In this document: positions 22,480 to 34,105 of the stretch, piece by piece
How the letters are laid out: the number at the start of each line of letters is the position of its first letter
Position numbering within the stretch: position 1 is the first letter of the stretch
Assembly: GCA_019671005.1 (NCBI GenBank)
Contig: CM033712.1
Coordinates: 75,838,479 to 75,902,478, forward strand
Direction of reading: 5' to 3'
DNA length: 64,000 nucleotides
Source: Hibiscus mutabilis
Lineage: Eukaryota > Streptophyta > Magnoliopsida > Malvales > Malvaceae
Position numbers and translations under genes: made by a program
The notes under the pieces: generated by a model
What the model was told of the DNA's origin: nothing
The model's input: the letters and a program-made list of their open reading frames with translations, nothing else
Database searches by the model: none

Positions 22480-24760
22480 GTTGAAATGGCCCAGTTTCCA
22501 CATTATCTAAGATTCTAGCTCTGCAAATTTCTTCACTGTCGGCAGGTCCATTGACGGCCGGTTATGGTTGCCTGCAACCGGCCTCAAGGTCACCTGTGGG
22601 ATTTGAGCAATCATGTTGAAAAACCTTGAGTTCCCTTTTGCATATATGAATCCCGAGTCCCGACCAAGTTACCACCTTAATAAAGGTCATTATCGTTTGT
22701 CATTGATGTGGGAAAACGGTTGTTGGGGCTGCAACACTTGTCGGTAGAAACTGAAAGATTCAGTTGTAAGCAAACACCCTTTTAAGAGTTAAAAATGATA
22801 GGAAAACACCCGTTTAAACTGTTAGCTGTTTGACAAGAAAATGATGGACAAATATCCGTTTAAATTGCTAAATGCAAAAAAAAAAAAAAAAAAACAGGAC
22901 ATAATTCAACTGATTTCTAACTATTTTTTGTCAAACGCAAAGTAGTAGGGGTTGTGGGATCCGATAACTACTTTGTTAATTATAGATTTGATTTAAAATC
23001 TTTTATCACTTTACTCGTGTATTTATTTAATAACTTTAATACAACATAAAAATATTAGAATTCGATCCATTTACGTTTTAAGTTTTTTTTGTCAACAATC
23101 TTTAAATAGGTGGTTAAAGTTTTCAGTTGACATTTTTCTCTTATCTTAAATTGTAAATTCAAAATCCCGTACGAATAAAGTTTTCCTTCTCCCTCTCTCT
23201 AATAAAAATTGTTAAAAAAAAGTTTTATCTTCTTTAACCATTAAGTTTAATAAAGCTTTTACTTGAAGAATGGTTAGAAGTAGGTCTCTTAAGGTTTGAC
23301 TATCTGTTCAAATTTAAAGGATCATTTTTTTATCATTTTACTTGTAGTTCAATCAATTGGAATTTGATCAATTTTAAGTTTTATCCTTTTTTTTAACTAT
23401 GAAGTTTATTAAAACCTTTCAGCATGGTTGGCAGTAGACCTATTAAGGTTTGATTATACGTTCAAGGCACAATCTCAAAAAAAAAAAAATCTTAATGTTT
23501 ATCTGGATAGTTATTTTAGTTTATATTCTTTTTTGAAACAATTTAACTTCAACGTTTTATTTTGGATCAAAATAATCTATTTGCGGATAAAAATTATTAG
23601 TCAACTAACTGTAAATAACTTGAAATAACTTAACAGAATGACATGTCGACAGAAAAAATAAATTTATAAACTAAATTTTTGATTGATGTGATATTCTTTC
23701 AAGTCAACTTCATTCTCTATATGACACTGACATGTCAGCGTGCATTATTATGTAAGTTTACCACGTCATTTCAAATCATTTAACAATAATTAATTAACAA
23801 TTTTTCTATAAAAGAATCATTTTAACCCAAATAAAATATTATGAATAAAGTTACTTAAGAAAACCCCCAAAATGACTATTAAACCCAACGTCAGTTTTTT
23901 TTTTTTATTATCCGTGTTCAAATCCAAAGTTCATTCAATAGCCGAGTGAATTTGGCCAAATATGTTAAGCCTGAAAAATGATTTAGGGCAAATAATAATA
24001 ATAATAGAATTATTATCAGGTGCTTATAATTTTCACAAATAAAATTAAAATGGTGAAAATATCTTATTTATTTAAATTTTAAATTTGTTGTAAAAAATTT
24101 ATCGCGATTTCACTCATGTTTATGAAATTTTTCCACTAATAGTATACCAAATAATTGTCTATAATAATACATTAATTTTCTTTTATTTATTATATGGATT
24201 AGGCCAGACTTAAACAAATATATATAATGTAAATACAATTAATAAATTTAATTCGAATTGGTTTAACCCGACTTCACCCATAGGACGGAATTACACTTAA
24301 GGTGGGAGGAGCGATCTTCCTAAAATTTTTAGTATAATAGTATTTTAAGTTTTTTTAGTTTAAATATTAGTCAAATAAATTTTTTTTATCTCTTTCGGTT
24401 TTTAAACTTAAATACTTATTTAATCTTTAACCCCTCTAACTTTTGAACCTAGCTCCGTCCCAGCTCACCATGAACATCTCGTATTGTAGACCAAGCCTAA
24501 CATGCTAAACACGTTAACAAGTAAGGTTGAATAATCTAATATAAATTCCGGTAGATGTGGTTGGTTGGTTTTGAAAGGCCTTCCTCCGGCGGGCGTTGGT
24601 GTTGACCGCCCCAAGACGTGCCGCATGGACACCAATATAAGCTTAAATACCCTAATTTCCTTTCAAAAACCAAGCCTTATTGCTATGCACGTTTGTCCTA
24701 ACTGCATGATTTGTAATGCAAAGCACGTATCGAGTGCAGAAAACAATGGCCCTTTCACCC
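22480..24760. other. Spacer between F-box/LRR gene and pectinesterase
   Basis: No gene recognised. It contains an A-run near 22877-22894 and an imperfect direct repeat of about 87 bp (23222-23311 and 23379-23465, both with GGTTTGA.TAT...GTTCAA). 23460-24480 is AT-rich with TTAAATTTAATTCG-type sequence. 24545-24760 is the less AT-rich upstream region of the pectinesterase. Confidence 0.55.
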
Positions 24761-24772
24761 AAACCCTTCATT

Positions 24773-24779
24773 CTATAAA
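24773..24779 (+). promoter_or_regulatory. TATA box of the pectinesterase gene
   Basis: CTATAAAG lies about 60 bases before the start codon in a typical plant spacing, implying a short 5' leader of roughly 25-35 bases. Confidence 0.6.
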
Positions 24780-24836
24780 GGCCTAAGGCACCAAATGCTG
24801 TTTCACCAATCAAACCAGGAAGCTTCATAAACAATA

Positions 24837-26601
24837 ATGGCTTTCAAGGCTTCACCTCTTTGCACCATATCCATTCTCTTCTTCCTTTTCTCTCCGTCTT
24901 TTGCTACCTATCTCGATCCCGCCTCGATTTTCAACTCGGAATCGGTTTGCAGGCTCACCCCACATGCCGATTTCTGCAGATCCATTCTACCCTGCAACAA
25001 GTTCGCCACCATTTTGGACTTCGGCAGGGCTTCGATGCACCAATCATTGTCGAACGCTCACAGTTTCCTCGGCTCCATCAAGTATTTCCTCAGACTACCC
25101 TCGACTACGTGCCTCGGCACGATTCGTGCCCTTCAGGATTGTCAGTTTCTAGCTGAGCTTAATGTTGATTTCTTGTCGTACACGTTACGACAGATCAAAT
25201 CCGATAGTCTTGACGCATTCGTTGCCGATGATTTGCATTGCTTGCTTAGCGCTGTTTTAACTAATGTGCAAACTTGTGTCGAAGGGCTTGAAGCTATGCC
25301 GTCTGCCTCGAGTGTCAAACGTAGCCTGTTGCCGTCTATCTCGAATGGAACGAATTTCCTCAGTGTCTCTCTTGCACTTTTTAGGCACGGTTGGGTTCTT
25401 GGACTTATCAACTCTCTATTAGGAGGAAACCATGTGTTTTCCAATTCGGTACAGGGCAGAGATTCTCCTCTGCCTTTAATAATGTCGGGCCATGACCAAG
25501 AAGTTTATGAATCCGCAAGCCGACGGAAGAATGTTGGAGCAGACGGGAAAGGGGAAGGTGTTTCGGTGAGTCAAGTAGTGGTTGTAAACCCTAATGGAAG
25601 TGGCAATTTCACCACCATTACCGAAGCAGTGGCTGCTGCACCGAATAATACTGGCGACAGCGACAAATACTTTTTGATTTACGTGGCTGCCGGTGTATAC
25701 GAAGAGTACGTTTCCATACCTAAGAATAAGCAGAACTTGATGATGATTGGCGCCGGCGTTAACAAGACGATAATCACTGGAAACCGTAACTTTGTGGATG
25801 GATCAACCACATTCAACTCCGCAACATTTGGTAATGTACCAGAATTTATGTACCATTTGAATCATGTTCCAACATTTACATAATCTTACATTTTTAATGA
25901 ACTCAGCTGTTGTCGGGAAGGGATTCGTCGCGGTCGACCTCACATTCCATAATATAGCCGGACCTAGCAAACACCAAGCCGTTGCTGTCCGTAACGGAGC
26001 CGACATGTCCACGTTTTACCGATGCAGCTTCGAAGGATACCAGGACACCTTATACGCCCACTCCCTCAGACAGTTCTACAAAGAATGCGACATTTACGGC
26101 ACGGTAGATTTCATATTCGGCAACGCAGCCGTGGTCCTCCAGAACTGCAACATATACCCTCGGCTGCCGATGCCGAACCAATTCAACACCATCACAGCTC
26201 AAGGAAGAACCGATCCTAATCAAAACACAGGCATATCAATCCACAATTGCACCATCAAACCCGCCAACGACCTCGCCTCAAGCAACAGCCAGACGAAAAC
26301 ATACCTCGGAAGGCCGTGGAAGGAGTATTCAAGGACTGTGTACATGCAGAGTTTCATGGATAGTTTGATCCAACCGGCTGGTTGGAGTGAATGGGCTGGG
26401 AATTTCGCACTCGATACCCTTTACTATGCCGAATATTTGAACAAGGGTCCGGGTTCGAACACGGGTTCCAGGGTCCAATGGGGTGGTTACCATAGGGACA
26501 TAAGTGAGAGTGAGGCTGATGGATTCACTGTCTCCAAGTTCATAGATGGAGAGGACTGGTTGCCTGCAACTGGAGTTCCTTTTCATGGGGGCTTGTTTTG
26601 A
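24837..26601 (+). CDS. Pectinesterase with N-terminal inhibitor (PMEI) domain
   Basis: Predicted 562-residue type-I pectin methylesterase from two exons, 24837-25830 and 25907-26601 (stop TGA), with a 76-bp intron (TTTG|GTAATG, CTCAG|CTGTTG). Residues 1-24 are a signal peptide. About 25-190 is the PMEI prodomain with conserved Cys. An Arg-Arg pair near residue 229 lies where the prodomain is normally cut. The catalytic domain starts at VVVNPNGSGNFTTI. Active-site residues are present: Gln about 355 (HQAVAVRNGAD), Asp about 378 (QDTLY), Asp about 399 (GTVDFIFGN) and Arg about 467 (YLGRPWKEYS). The enzyme removes methyl esters from wall homogalacturonan after secretion. Length is normal and no defect is seen. 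The exact paralogue is not assigned. Confidence 0.95.
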
Positions 26602-26803
26602 TTTTTGCAAACCCTTTTAATTAAATTCTTTCAAATTTGTTCTTGAATTTGTCTGTTGTATTTTGATGAATTTGCACTTAATTTTCACTTTGGGTTGTAA
26701 AATTTATAATCAAAGTTTATGTTTATTTCTTCTTCTTTTATTTGCTTATGATCATTTGACACAAATTTATCTTCTCTATATCATAGTTTATTTACTTATT
26801 TAT

Positions 26804-27275
26804 GAGATAACTATATATTTAGTACCCTACTTTTACCTGTTTTTTTATTTGGTACCTACTTATTTTTTTGACAAAATGATACTTAATATTATATTTAATT
26901 TTTTTGGTATCACGTCGTTAAAAATTCAATGACAGACTGACTAGGAGAGAAAAAATCTCACGTGGCAGGCTGCCACATTATTTTCTCTTTTCTCGTCAGC
27001 ATATCACGTCGACTAAAATTATAAAAAAAACACATGTGGCATGCTGACTAGGAGAAAGAAAATGACAAGACAGTCTACCACGTGTGATTTTTTCTTTCCT
27101 TGTTAGCATGCCATATATGTTTTTCTCTCTCCTAATCAGCATATGTTAATTTTTTAACGGCAGGGTAGTAAAATAGAAACAAAATATAACGTCAATTATT
27201 ATTTTACTAAAAAACAGTGAAATACCAAAACAAAAAAACGAGTAATGGTGAGATACCAAATATATAATTATCTCT
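26804..27275. mobile_element. 472-bp inverted-repeat MITE downstream of the pectinesterase
   Basis: Ends GAGATAACTATATATTT and AAATATATAATTATCTC are inverted, and complementarity continues through most of the element (TTGGTA blocks, then GGCATGCTGACTAGGAGA and its complement). TTATTTAT directly flanks both ends, a possible 8-bp duplication. It contains CACGTGG and CACGTGT motifs. Non-coding. Confidence 0.7.
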
Positions 27276-27394
27276 TTATTTATTTATTTTGTGGGGATGC
27301 ATCCAATCTTTTAATTTTAGGGTAAATTGTTTCATTAGTTACCAAATTATTAAAGATCACCGAACTAATTTTTTTGTGAATTTGATGTTATATT

Positions 27395-27452
27395 GTAGTT
27401 TCAATTTAGGTACTGAAAAATTAGTAGTTTCAATTTAGGTACTGAAAAATTA
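27395..27452 (+). repeat. Perfect 29-bp tandem duplication
   Basis: The unit starting GTAGTTTCAATTTAGGTACT occurs twice without change (27395-27423 and 27424-27452), so the duplication is recent. Confidence 0.85.
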
Positions 27453-27589
27453 TGTTTTTGTTTCTAGATTGGTATAATTACGCATTTCATTCTCAATACT
27501 TATATATTCTAAAATATTTGGTTCTCTACATTCAGGAATTTAATACCCTTCTTCAAAAAAAAAAGGAATTTAATACTCAACACATATAA

Positions 27590-28175
27590 ATTCTATCAAT
27601 TCCGTTCTAATTTTAATAATTCAACAAATATAGTTATCACCTTTGCAGATTCTATCAATTTGGCTTTAATTATAAATAATTTGACAAATTCTACCCTCGC
27701 ATTTGTAAATCTATCAATTTGGTCCTGATTATAAATAGTTTTACTAATTTAGCCTTCACATTTTCAAATTCTATCAATTTGGTCTTAATTATAAATAAAG
27801 CAACAAATTTATCTCTCAAATTTACAAATTCTATCATTTTGAGCCTCTACATTTACACATTTAGTCCTGAACACTTAAAATTTTATCAATTTTATCGCAA
27901 TTCTAAATAATTCAACAAATTTAACTCTCACGTTTGCAAATTCTATTAATTTGGCCCTTCACTTGTACACACTTAATCCTCAACCCTACAAATTCTATCT
28001 TTGTTCTAATTATAAACAATTCAACAAATTTAACCATCACATTTGCAAATTCAATTAATTTGGCTCTCCAAATTTAAGCATTTAGTCTTCAACCCCACAA
28101 ATTCTATCAATTTTATTCTAATTCTAAACAATTCAACAAATTAAACCCTCGTCGTTACAAATTCTATTATCGGAA
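27590..28175 (+). repeat. Degenerate satellite-like tandem array, ~60-65 bp period
   Basis: AAATTCTATCAATTT and TAATTATAAATAATTCAACAAATTTA recur eight to ten times with about 60-65 bp spacing, some units expanded to about 115 bp. Copies are diverged. No gene was recognised from 27276 to 28930. Confidence 0.6.
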
Positions 28176-28932
28176 AAAATTTCTTGAGCATCAACCTTTG
28201 CAAGGTTATAAAAAACTAATATTTTATTCCATTAATCTTTTTGAATGATCTAAAGGTGATAATAAGATAGTGTCTGTTCATACAAATTCTTCACCCTTTA
28301 AGTACACACACATTACAGACAAAGCGAATTGAACTAGGGTCTCCTATGATAAATATTAGTGAACCACTCGTTCTGTTCTTATTCCATCAATCTTAATCAG
28401 TTGTGGCCGATTGTTTCCCCTACATAGACCTGATGAATAAAATATTACATAAACCCATCATAAGACAATTCTTCCGACTCAATTTGCTCACAACATTAAA
28501 GTTTGAACCCTAAACCAATTGATAGTTAATATTAAATAGAATTGTTAAAGTAATAAGATTTATTTTTTGAAATCATTTTAATAATTATTGGTAAACTACA
28601 CCAGGGTCATCAAAATATAGATAAATTTATGTTTTCCCCTTTATTTACTTGGATGCTCATAGTTTGTTTATTTATTTTGTTGAAAGGCATCCAATATTTG
28701 TTTATTTATTTTAGAATTGGGACCAAAGTGATATAATTGTAAATTTAAGTGTTATATTTATTGTTGTACCAAATTTACAAACTCATTTTTCTTAAATAGA
28801 CGGTGACAAAAAAATTCTATTAGTTGGGTGAAAAAAAACTTTTATAGTTGGTTGATAAAAAAGAAACTTACCTATAGTTGGAGTGTTACTGATGCAATTT
28901 ACCCATAATTATTTTAAGGGAAGGGGTTTTGA

Positions 28933-29195
28933 GGAAAAACTTCGATACACATTTTGTATAAAATTTACAAACCTTTTAATTTTAAGGGTTAGAGGTTTAG
29001 TTTAGGGTTTAGAATTTAGGGGTTTAGGTTATATGGTTTATAATTTAATGTTAATATTTAGTATTTAGGGTTTAGGGTTTAATTTTTGAGGATTTAAATT
29101 TAATTTTAATTTATAGTAAAAATAAGCAGGCTTGTGTAAAGTTTAAGGTTTAAGTTATAAAATTTTAGGGTGTATCAAATTTAAACTCATCAAAT
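28933..29195. mobile_element. MITE-like element with telomere-like (TTTAGGG) core
   Basis: Ends carry GATACACATTTTGTATAAAATTTAC and, inverted, GCTTGTGTAAAG...GTGTATCAAAT. The core has seven or more degenerate TTTAGGG/TTTAGGTT units between about 28980 and 29085. It lies just upstream of the RS-rich gene. Confidence 0.6.
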
Positions 29196-29227
29196 AAATT
29201 TAGATAAAATCGTAAGTAGAGTTAGGG

Positions 29228-29235
29228 TTATAAAA
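29228..29235 (+). promoter_or_regulatory. Likely TATA box of the RS-rich gene, next to a telo-like TTAGGGTT
   Basis: TTATAAAA overlaps the end of AGTTAGGGTTAT, 64-71 bases before the ATG at 29299. The telo-like motif may derive from the adjacent telomere-like element. Confidence 0.45.
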
Positions 29236-29298
29236 GTCTGCCCATTGCCGCCACCCCTCCCAAATCTCAGATAAAAAAAACCCCTTTTCGGTTCGCCT

Positions 29299-31553
29299 AT
29301 GGCGGCATCGTCGTCATCGGCTACTTCTTACTCTTCATCGGATTCCTCTTCCGATTCGTCTTCCTCGCGCTCCAAAAGACGCCGTCATCGCAGCACCCGT
29401 CGCGAAAAAGAGAGAGCTTCTCTCAAAATCCGGAAGAAGAGTGGTTCGATAGGTAAACGTCGTCGCAGGAAGCATCGCCGTCATTCTTCCGATTCTCACT
29501 CTTCGTCTGACTCCGATTCCTCCCGGTAAAAATAAATTGATTCTTTTTTTAACTAATTGATGTTTTTAGGTTAGTTGTTAGGCGATTTAATTAATATTTA
29601 ATTATATAATCTAGACTTTCAGTTGCAAGTGTTCTTCGGTGAACGTTATAATGTAATTTTCGATTTTTTATGTTACAATTACGATGTATCGTTTAATATC
29701 GTTTTTATCTTCTCTCTTTTTTTTAATCTTTTTCTGGTTAAAGTAAGATTACGATTGTAGTAATTTAGTCAATAAATTTAAAATTTATTTAACAAAACGA
29801 ATCTAAATTGTAGCTTATGATGTATATCTAATGCGCGTGTTGCGTATGCCTTTTGATAAATTTTGTTTATAGTACAATGGGTTGATTTGTATAATCTTAC
29901 ATTTTATGCAAATGAAATTTGATGTATGAATGTGCACTAACGAGTAAACATAAGGAAAAGCAAATTTGTGTCCTGCAAATGCATGATACGAATTCTTGAT
30001 TTTATGCCTAGGAATAGTTTGTAACTGAGCAAGAACAATTTTTCTTCAATTTTTTTCATTTTATAGTTTTTGTTCTAATATCATTATGCGTTACATGGGC
30101 GGTGGAGAAATTACATGCAGTAATTTGGTTATTTAGCATTTTACTGATTAGTAACCTTAACATGAATACTTGGTTAATGAGTTTCCTAACAGTCTGACTG
30201 CTAAATTGTTGCAGGAGTATCAGTTCATCGGATAGTGAGCATGAGTCCAGACATTCAAAGAGGCACAAGAAAAGTGACAGGAAAAAGAAGGTTAAGCATT
30301 GGTGCTCCAATTTTATGTTCTCATTTTAATGCAGTTGCCCATACTGCTTACTTTATTATCCCTTTTCCCTTTTAGTCAAAGGAAAAAGAGCGGAGCAAGA
30401 GTCACCGACATAAACGTCAAAAGCACAAACTAAAAGAGGTATGCCACTATTTTCAATGCACTTCCCTATTTTGTTTTGAATCTTAACACTCATCTCCAAC
30501 ACCTATCTAAATATACATGTATGGGATATGACCTAGATCCTTCAAATATATGCTGGAAACTTTAGAAAAAATCTAATATTTTCATGTTTGACACATACCC
30601 TTTATTTGAAATTCACACTAGAAGCCAACATAAATGTGTAGCATGGATGCTTAAATAACATGAGATTGAGTGTTGCTGTCATGAAATTTTAACCTTAGGG
30701 ACTTACTCGATTATTTTAAGTGCATTATGTTTGGCATGGTATCCAAATTTCCGTCTAGTGACTTAGTGTGGCTATGTTATCCTTTTTTGCTAGCTGTTCA
30801 TCAGGAGCTTGGTTTTTGTTTTTATGTTGAATATCTTTCATGGTTCATTGTTTGTCTTCCTTTGTGCAAATCATGCTTGTATATGTAAGTCACAAGTTTG
30901 CTTTCTTCCGTATGCATCTGCCTGGAAAGTAGAAGTTCTGATATTAGGTTCAATAGTTCCGTCTTATGGATCTTGATCAATTTTTCCAGCTTTTATGTTT
31001 TTGAGAGTACTTTTAACTAGACATTCTTGAGGTGCTTATAATACTTTTTGCCTGTTCTATGGATTGGCTCTTTGAAATTGGAGCTGGGGCCTGTGACATG
31101 ATAACTGGGTGCAATTGGCTTGGATTATTTTTATGGGTCTGGTTTGTCCTGGCAATCGGAGCTACATATAGAAACAGCAAGATGATAGAAGTAGCAGCCC
31201 CGTGCAGCTTTCTAAGGTAATCCATTGCTGTCTATTGGTTCACGATAATATCCCCTTGCTTTGTCCCTCATGTTAACTTTCTTATCCGTTATACAGTTTC
31301 TTGGGCGTGACAAGGATGATGGTGCGCGGCGTAGTGCTGTGTCTGGCAAAAAGGTAAGCCCGTGGGGTCCAGGGTCTCACTTTTCAACGAATGGCCCAAT
31401 TTGACATAGTCACTTGTAATGGTTCTTACTTCGCTATTGTTCTTGTTACATTGTTTCTAGATCCTCTTGAAACTTGACAAGTCAAAGGAAGACAAAGAGG
31501 CCGAGAGCAAAAGAAACGAATTGTTGAAGTTCTTAAATGCTAGTTTTGATTGA
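29299..31553 (+). CDS. Small Ser/Arg/Lys-rich (RS-like) nuclear-type protein, unknown function
   Basis: Predicted 171-residue protein from five exons: 29299-29525, 30215-30290, 30376-30438, 31297-31353 and 31461-31553 (stop TGA). Junctions are GT-AG (TCCCG|GTAAAA, GCAG|GAGTAT, AAGAAG|GTTAAG, TTTAG|TCAAAG, AAAGAG|GTATGC, ACAG|TTTCTT, AAAAAG|GTAAGC, CTAG|ATCCTC) and phases fit. Residues 1-75 are Ser runs and basic Arg/Lys/His blocks, about 76-125 are Lys-rich, and the C-terminus (ILLKLDKSKEDKEAESKRNE then LLKFLNASFD) is a short charged helix plus hydrophobic tail that looks conserved. Composition suggests a nuclear, splicing- or RNA-associated protein. No RRM or other domain is present and I do not recognise the family. 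The exon model rests on splice signals and continuous composition. Confidence 0.75.
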
Positions 31554-32427
31554 CTTGGTGGAGCTGAAGTTCAAATTGTATTATGAAGTTAAAGATTGCA
31601 TGGAATACACTAGACCTTGTTCAACTTAAAAAAGTAATCTTTCTGAAGATATAGGTTAATCATGCTTGGAAGTCATATTTGTAGGTCAAGTTTTCATTAT
31701 ATCCCGAGGGAATGTAGAATATCGGTATCGTCAGTCTTTAGGCAAAAGTTTCAGTGTTGTGTTTTATGGATTTGGTGCTTTCTTTTATACAAATGACTTC
31801 AGAGGACCAAATTTATATGTTTGATATGCTTGTCATCACATCATTTCGGCATGGTTAAAGTATTGTTATTATTGTTTTATGTTTGGGATTCTATCCAGCA
31901 CTGTCGGCTTCTCACATCGTTCTCTTTGGAATCCACTGTCTCAGTGAATGGTTCCTAGGATTCATCTGTGTTAAAGAAAATTTTAGTTGGATCCATTCTG
32001 CTTGTGTCTTTCTCACATTTCTCCTTTCGGATACATCGTTTGAATTGGGTGTAAGCCTATAGCTGAAACTGGCCATAAGTTTGTCTGATCAAATCAGGGA
32101 ATATTCCTGGGGCCTGTTTGTAGAATGGAGGAAAAGGTTAAGATAGACATGTGATTCGCGTGCTTCCTTGCATGTTTGATTGCACCTTTACAGTGAAGAA
32201 TTTAATAAGATAATTGGTTCTTATTGTGGCAAACAACATTAATTTATCCTACTCAATCTCTAAATATTATTTTATAAAATGTTTGGAATCTCATGTAAAA
32301 TCAATATGCTAAAACTTGTGAAGAAAAGATGAAATTTTTTGAGAGTGAATGAATAATAAGAAAAATTGAGGGGGGGAAGTGATTAGAGTTTAAAGAAAAT
32401 AAAAATAGGAAATAGATTAAATTATCT
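31554..32427. other. Spacer between RS-rich gene and epoxide hydrolase
   Basis: 3' flank of the RS-rich gene and 5' flank of the epoxide hydrolase gene. Moderately AT-rich; no further gene, repeat family or inverted repeat was noticed. Confidence 0.5.
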
Positions 32428-32435
32428 TATATAAA
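32428..32435 (+). promoter_or_regulatory. Possible TATA box of the epoxide hydrolase gene
   Basis: TATATAAA lies about 190 bases before the start codon. This is the best match in the upstream region, but the leader would be rather long (about 160 bases). Confidence 0.4.
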
Positions 32436-32621
32436 TTGAACTTTTCGTCAAATATTTTTTCGAATTCATCACTTGTATAAATTATTATTATTATGGTTTA
32501 GGTTGCTCCGCCCATGTAAACCCGTTGGCCATTGCTTTTGCCTTTTTATCAAAGTACTTATCATCAACACTTACCATTCAGAAAGAACCACAAGGGAAAG
32601 ACAAAGGCTGAGAGAACATTG

Positions 32622-33731
32622 ATGGAAGGAATACAGCACAGAATGGTGGATGTCAACGGCATAACATTGCACGTAGCCGAAAAAGGTCAAGGCCCGGTCA
32701 TCCTCTTCCTCCACGGCTTCCCCGAATTCTGGTACACTTGGAGGCATCAGACTCTTGCTTTGAGCTCACTCGGGTACCGCACCGTTGCGCCTGATCTCCG
32801 TGGCTATGGCGACACCGAGGTTCCTGCGTCAATAACCAGTTACTCGTGCATGCATATCGTCGGTGACCTTATCGCACTCGTCGACTCTCTTGGTGTGGAC
32901 CGAGTGTTCTTGGTGGCTCATGATTGGGGTGCCATTATCGGATGGTACCTTTGCTTGTTCCGTCCCGACCGAGTCCAGGCTTTTGTGTGCCTCAGCGTCC
33001 CGTACATGCCGAGAAAACCAATGAAGCCTATCGAGAGCATGAGGCTTAACTTCGGAGATGATTACTACATTTGCAGATTTCAGGTTTTTTCTCTCTTATG
33101 ATATCATTAGTTAGTTCGAATAGTTAACACAAACATGACTTCAATTCAACTTGTTGTAGGAACCTCGAAAGATTGAAGCAGAGATAGCTCGTTATGGAAC
33201 TTCAAACATGCTAAGGAAGATCATTTCGAATCGAAAACCAGGTCCACCTCGCATGCCTAAAGACGATGCTTTTAACATCAAACCAGATACCCCAACTCCC
33301 TTACCATCTTGGTTCTCTGAAGAAGATCTTAGCTACTACACCAACAAATTCAATCAAAAAGGCTTCACTGGGGCTCTAAACTACTACAGAGCCTTTGATC
33401 TGTATGCATTTTACCTGAAAAAAATGTTTCTGAACCAATTCTGATCTTATGAGTTATAGTCTAATTTCAATTGTTAAATTGCAGAAACTGGGAATTGACA
33501 GCACCATGGAATGGTACACAAGTGAAAGTACCAGTGAAGTTCATTGTGGGGGATCTTGACAGCGTTTATACCACCCCGGGGATGAAGGAATATGTTGAGA
33601 GTGGTGGTTTCAAAGGAGATGTGCCCATGTTAGATGAAGTTGTGGTCATGGAAGGTGTTGGTCATTTCATCAACCAAGAAAGGGCTGATGAGATCAACTC
33701 TCACATTATTGATTTCTTCAAAAAATTCTGA
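32622..33731 (+). CDS. Soluble epoxide hydrolase (alpha/beta hydrolase)
   Basis: Predicted 316-residue protein from three exons: 32622-33083, 33160-33401 and 33485-33731 (stop TGA). Introns are short (76 and 83 bp), GT-AG and phase-consistent. The start is ATG 32622 (MEGIQHRMVDVNG); the in-frame codons further upstream begin with TTG and are not used. Motifs: oxyanion HGFPEFWYTWRHQ, nucleophile Asp about 101 in VAHDWGAI, lid tyrosines about 149 (DDYYICRFQ) and 230 (LNYYRAFD), acid Asp about 260 (GDLDSVY) and base His about 295 (GVGHFINQE). Positions track the plant sEH family with a shift of about five residues. It hydrolyses epoxides, typically fatty-acid epoxides, to diols in cytosol or peroxisome; the C-terminus FFKKF is not a canonical peroxisomal signal. 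Complete, no defect. Confidence 0.95.
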
Positions 33732-34105
33732 TCTGCTTTGTTCATATTTAAGCTGAATGTTGCTTTGATTTTATTGGTCAAATTATGTCATGAATCCATA
33801 TAGTATGCAGAAATTGTAACCGTGTACTCTAATTTGATCAATTTTAGACACCGTACTTTCTATAGACTAAAAATGAATTGAAGGGACTAAATCAACAACT
33901 TTCACATAGTGCAGGGACTAATAGAAGAATTCCATGTTAAAATATAGTATTAGAGTGCTTAAACATGCTCCACTTTTTGTAGCATAGGAAAAATTTGTCC
34001 TCAACCAAGCTAATCCATGAATAATAAGATGCAAAACATAGGCAAGCAAAACTGCCATAGAACCCTAAATTGCAGAGCCTCAAAATCAAGTAGTAAAAAC
34101 TCATT

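Noticed and set aside
24860..25444. Overlapping frames of 83-100 codons on both strands
   Set aside because: Shadows of pectinesterase exon 1; the catalytic and PMEI domains fix the true frame.
26329..26610. Minus-strand 93-codon open frame
   Set aside because: Antisense of the conserved pectinesterase C-terminus.
27590..28175. CRISPR-like array
   Set aside because: The genome is a plant nuclear one, units are diverged, spacers are not unique and no cas genes exist.
31013..31225. Open frames on both strands within an intron of the RS-rich gene
   Set aside because: No domain, no agreement with the neighbouring exons, and bounded by the intron's splice sites.
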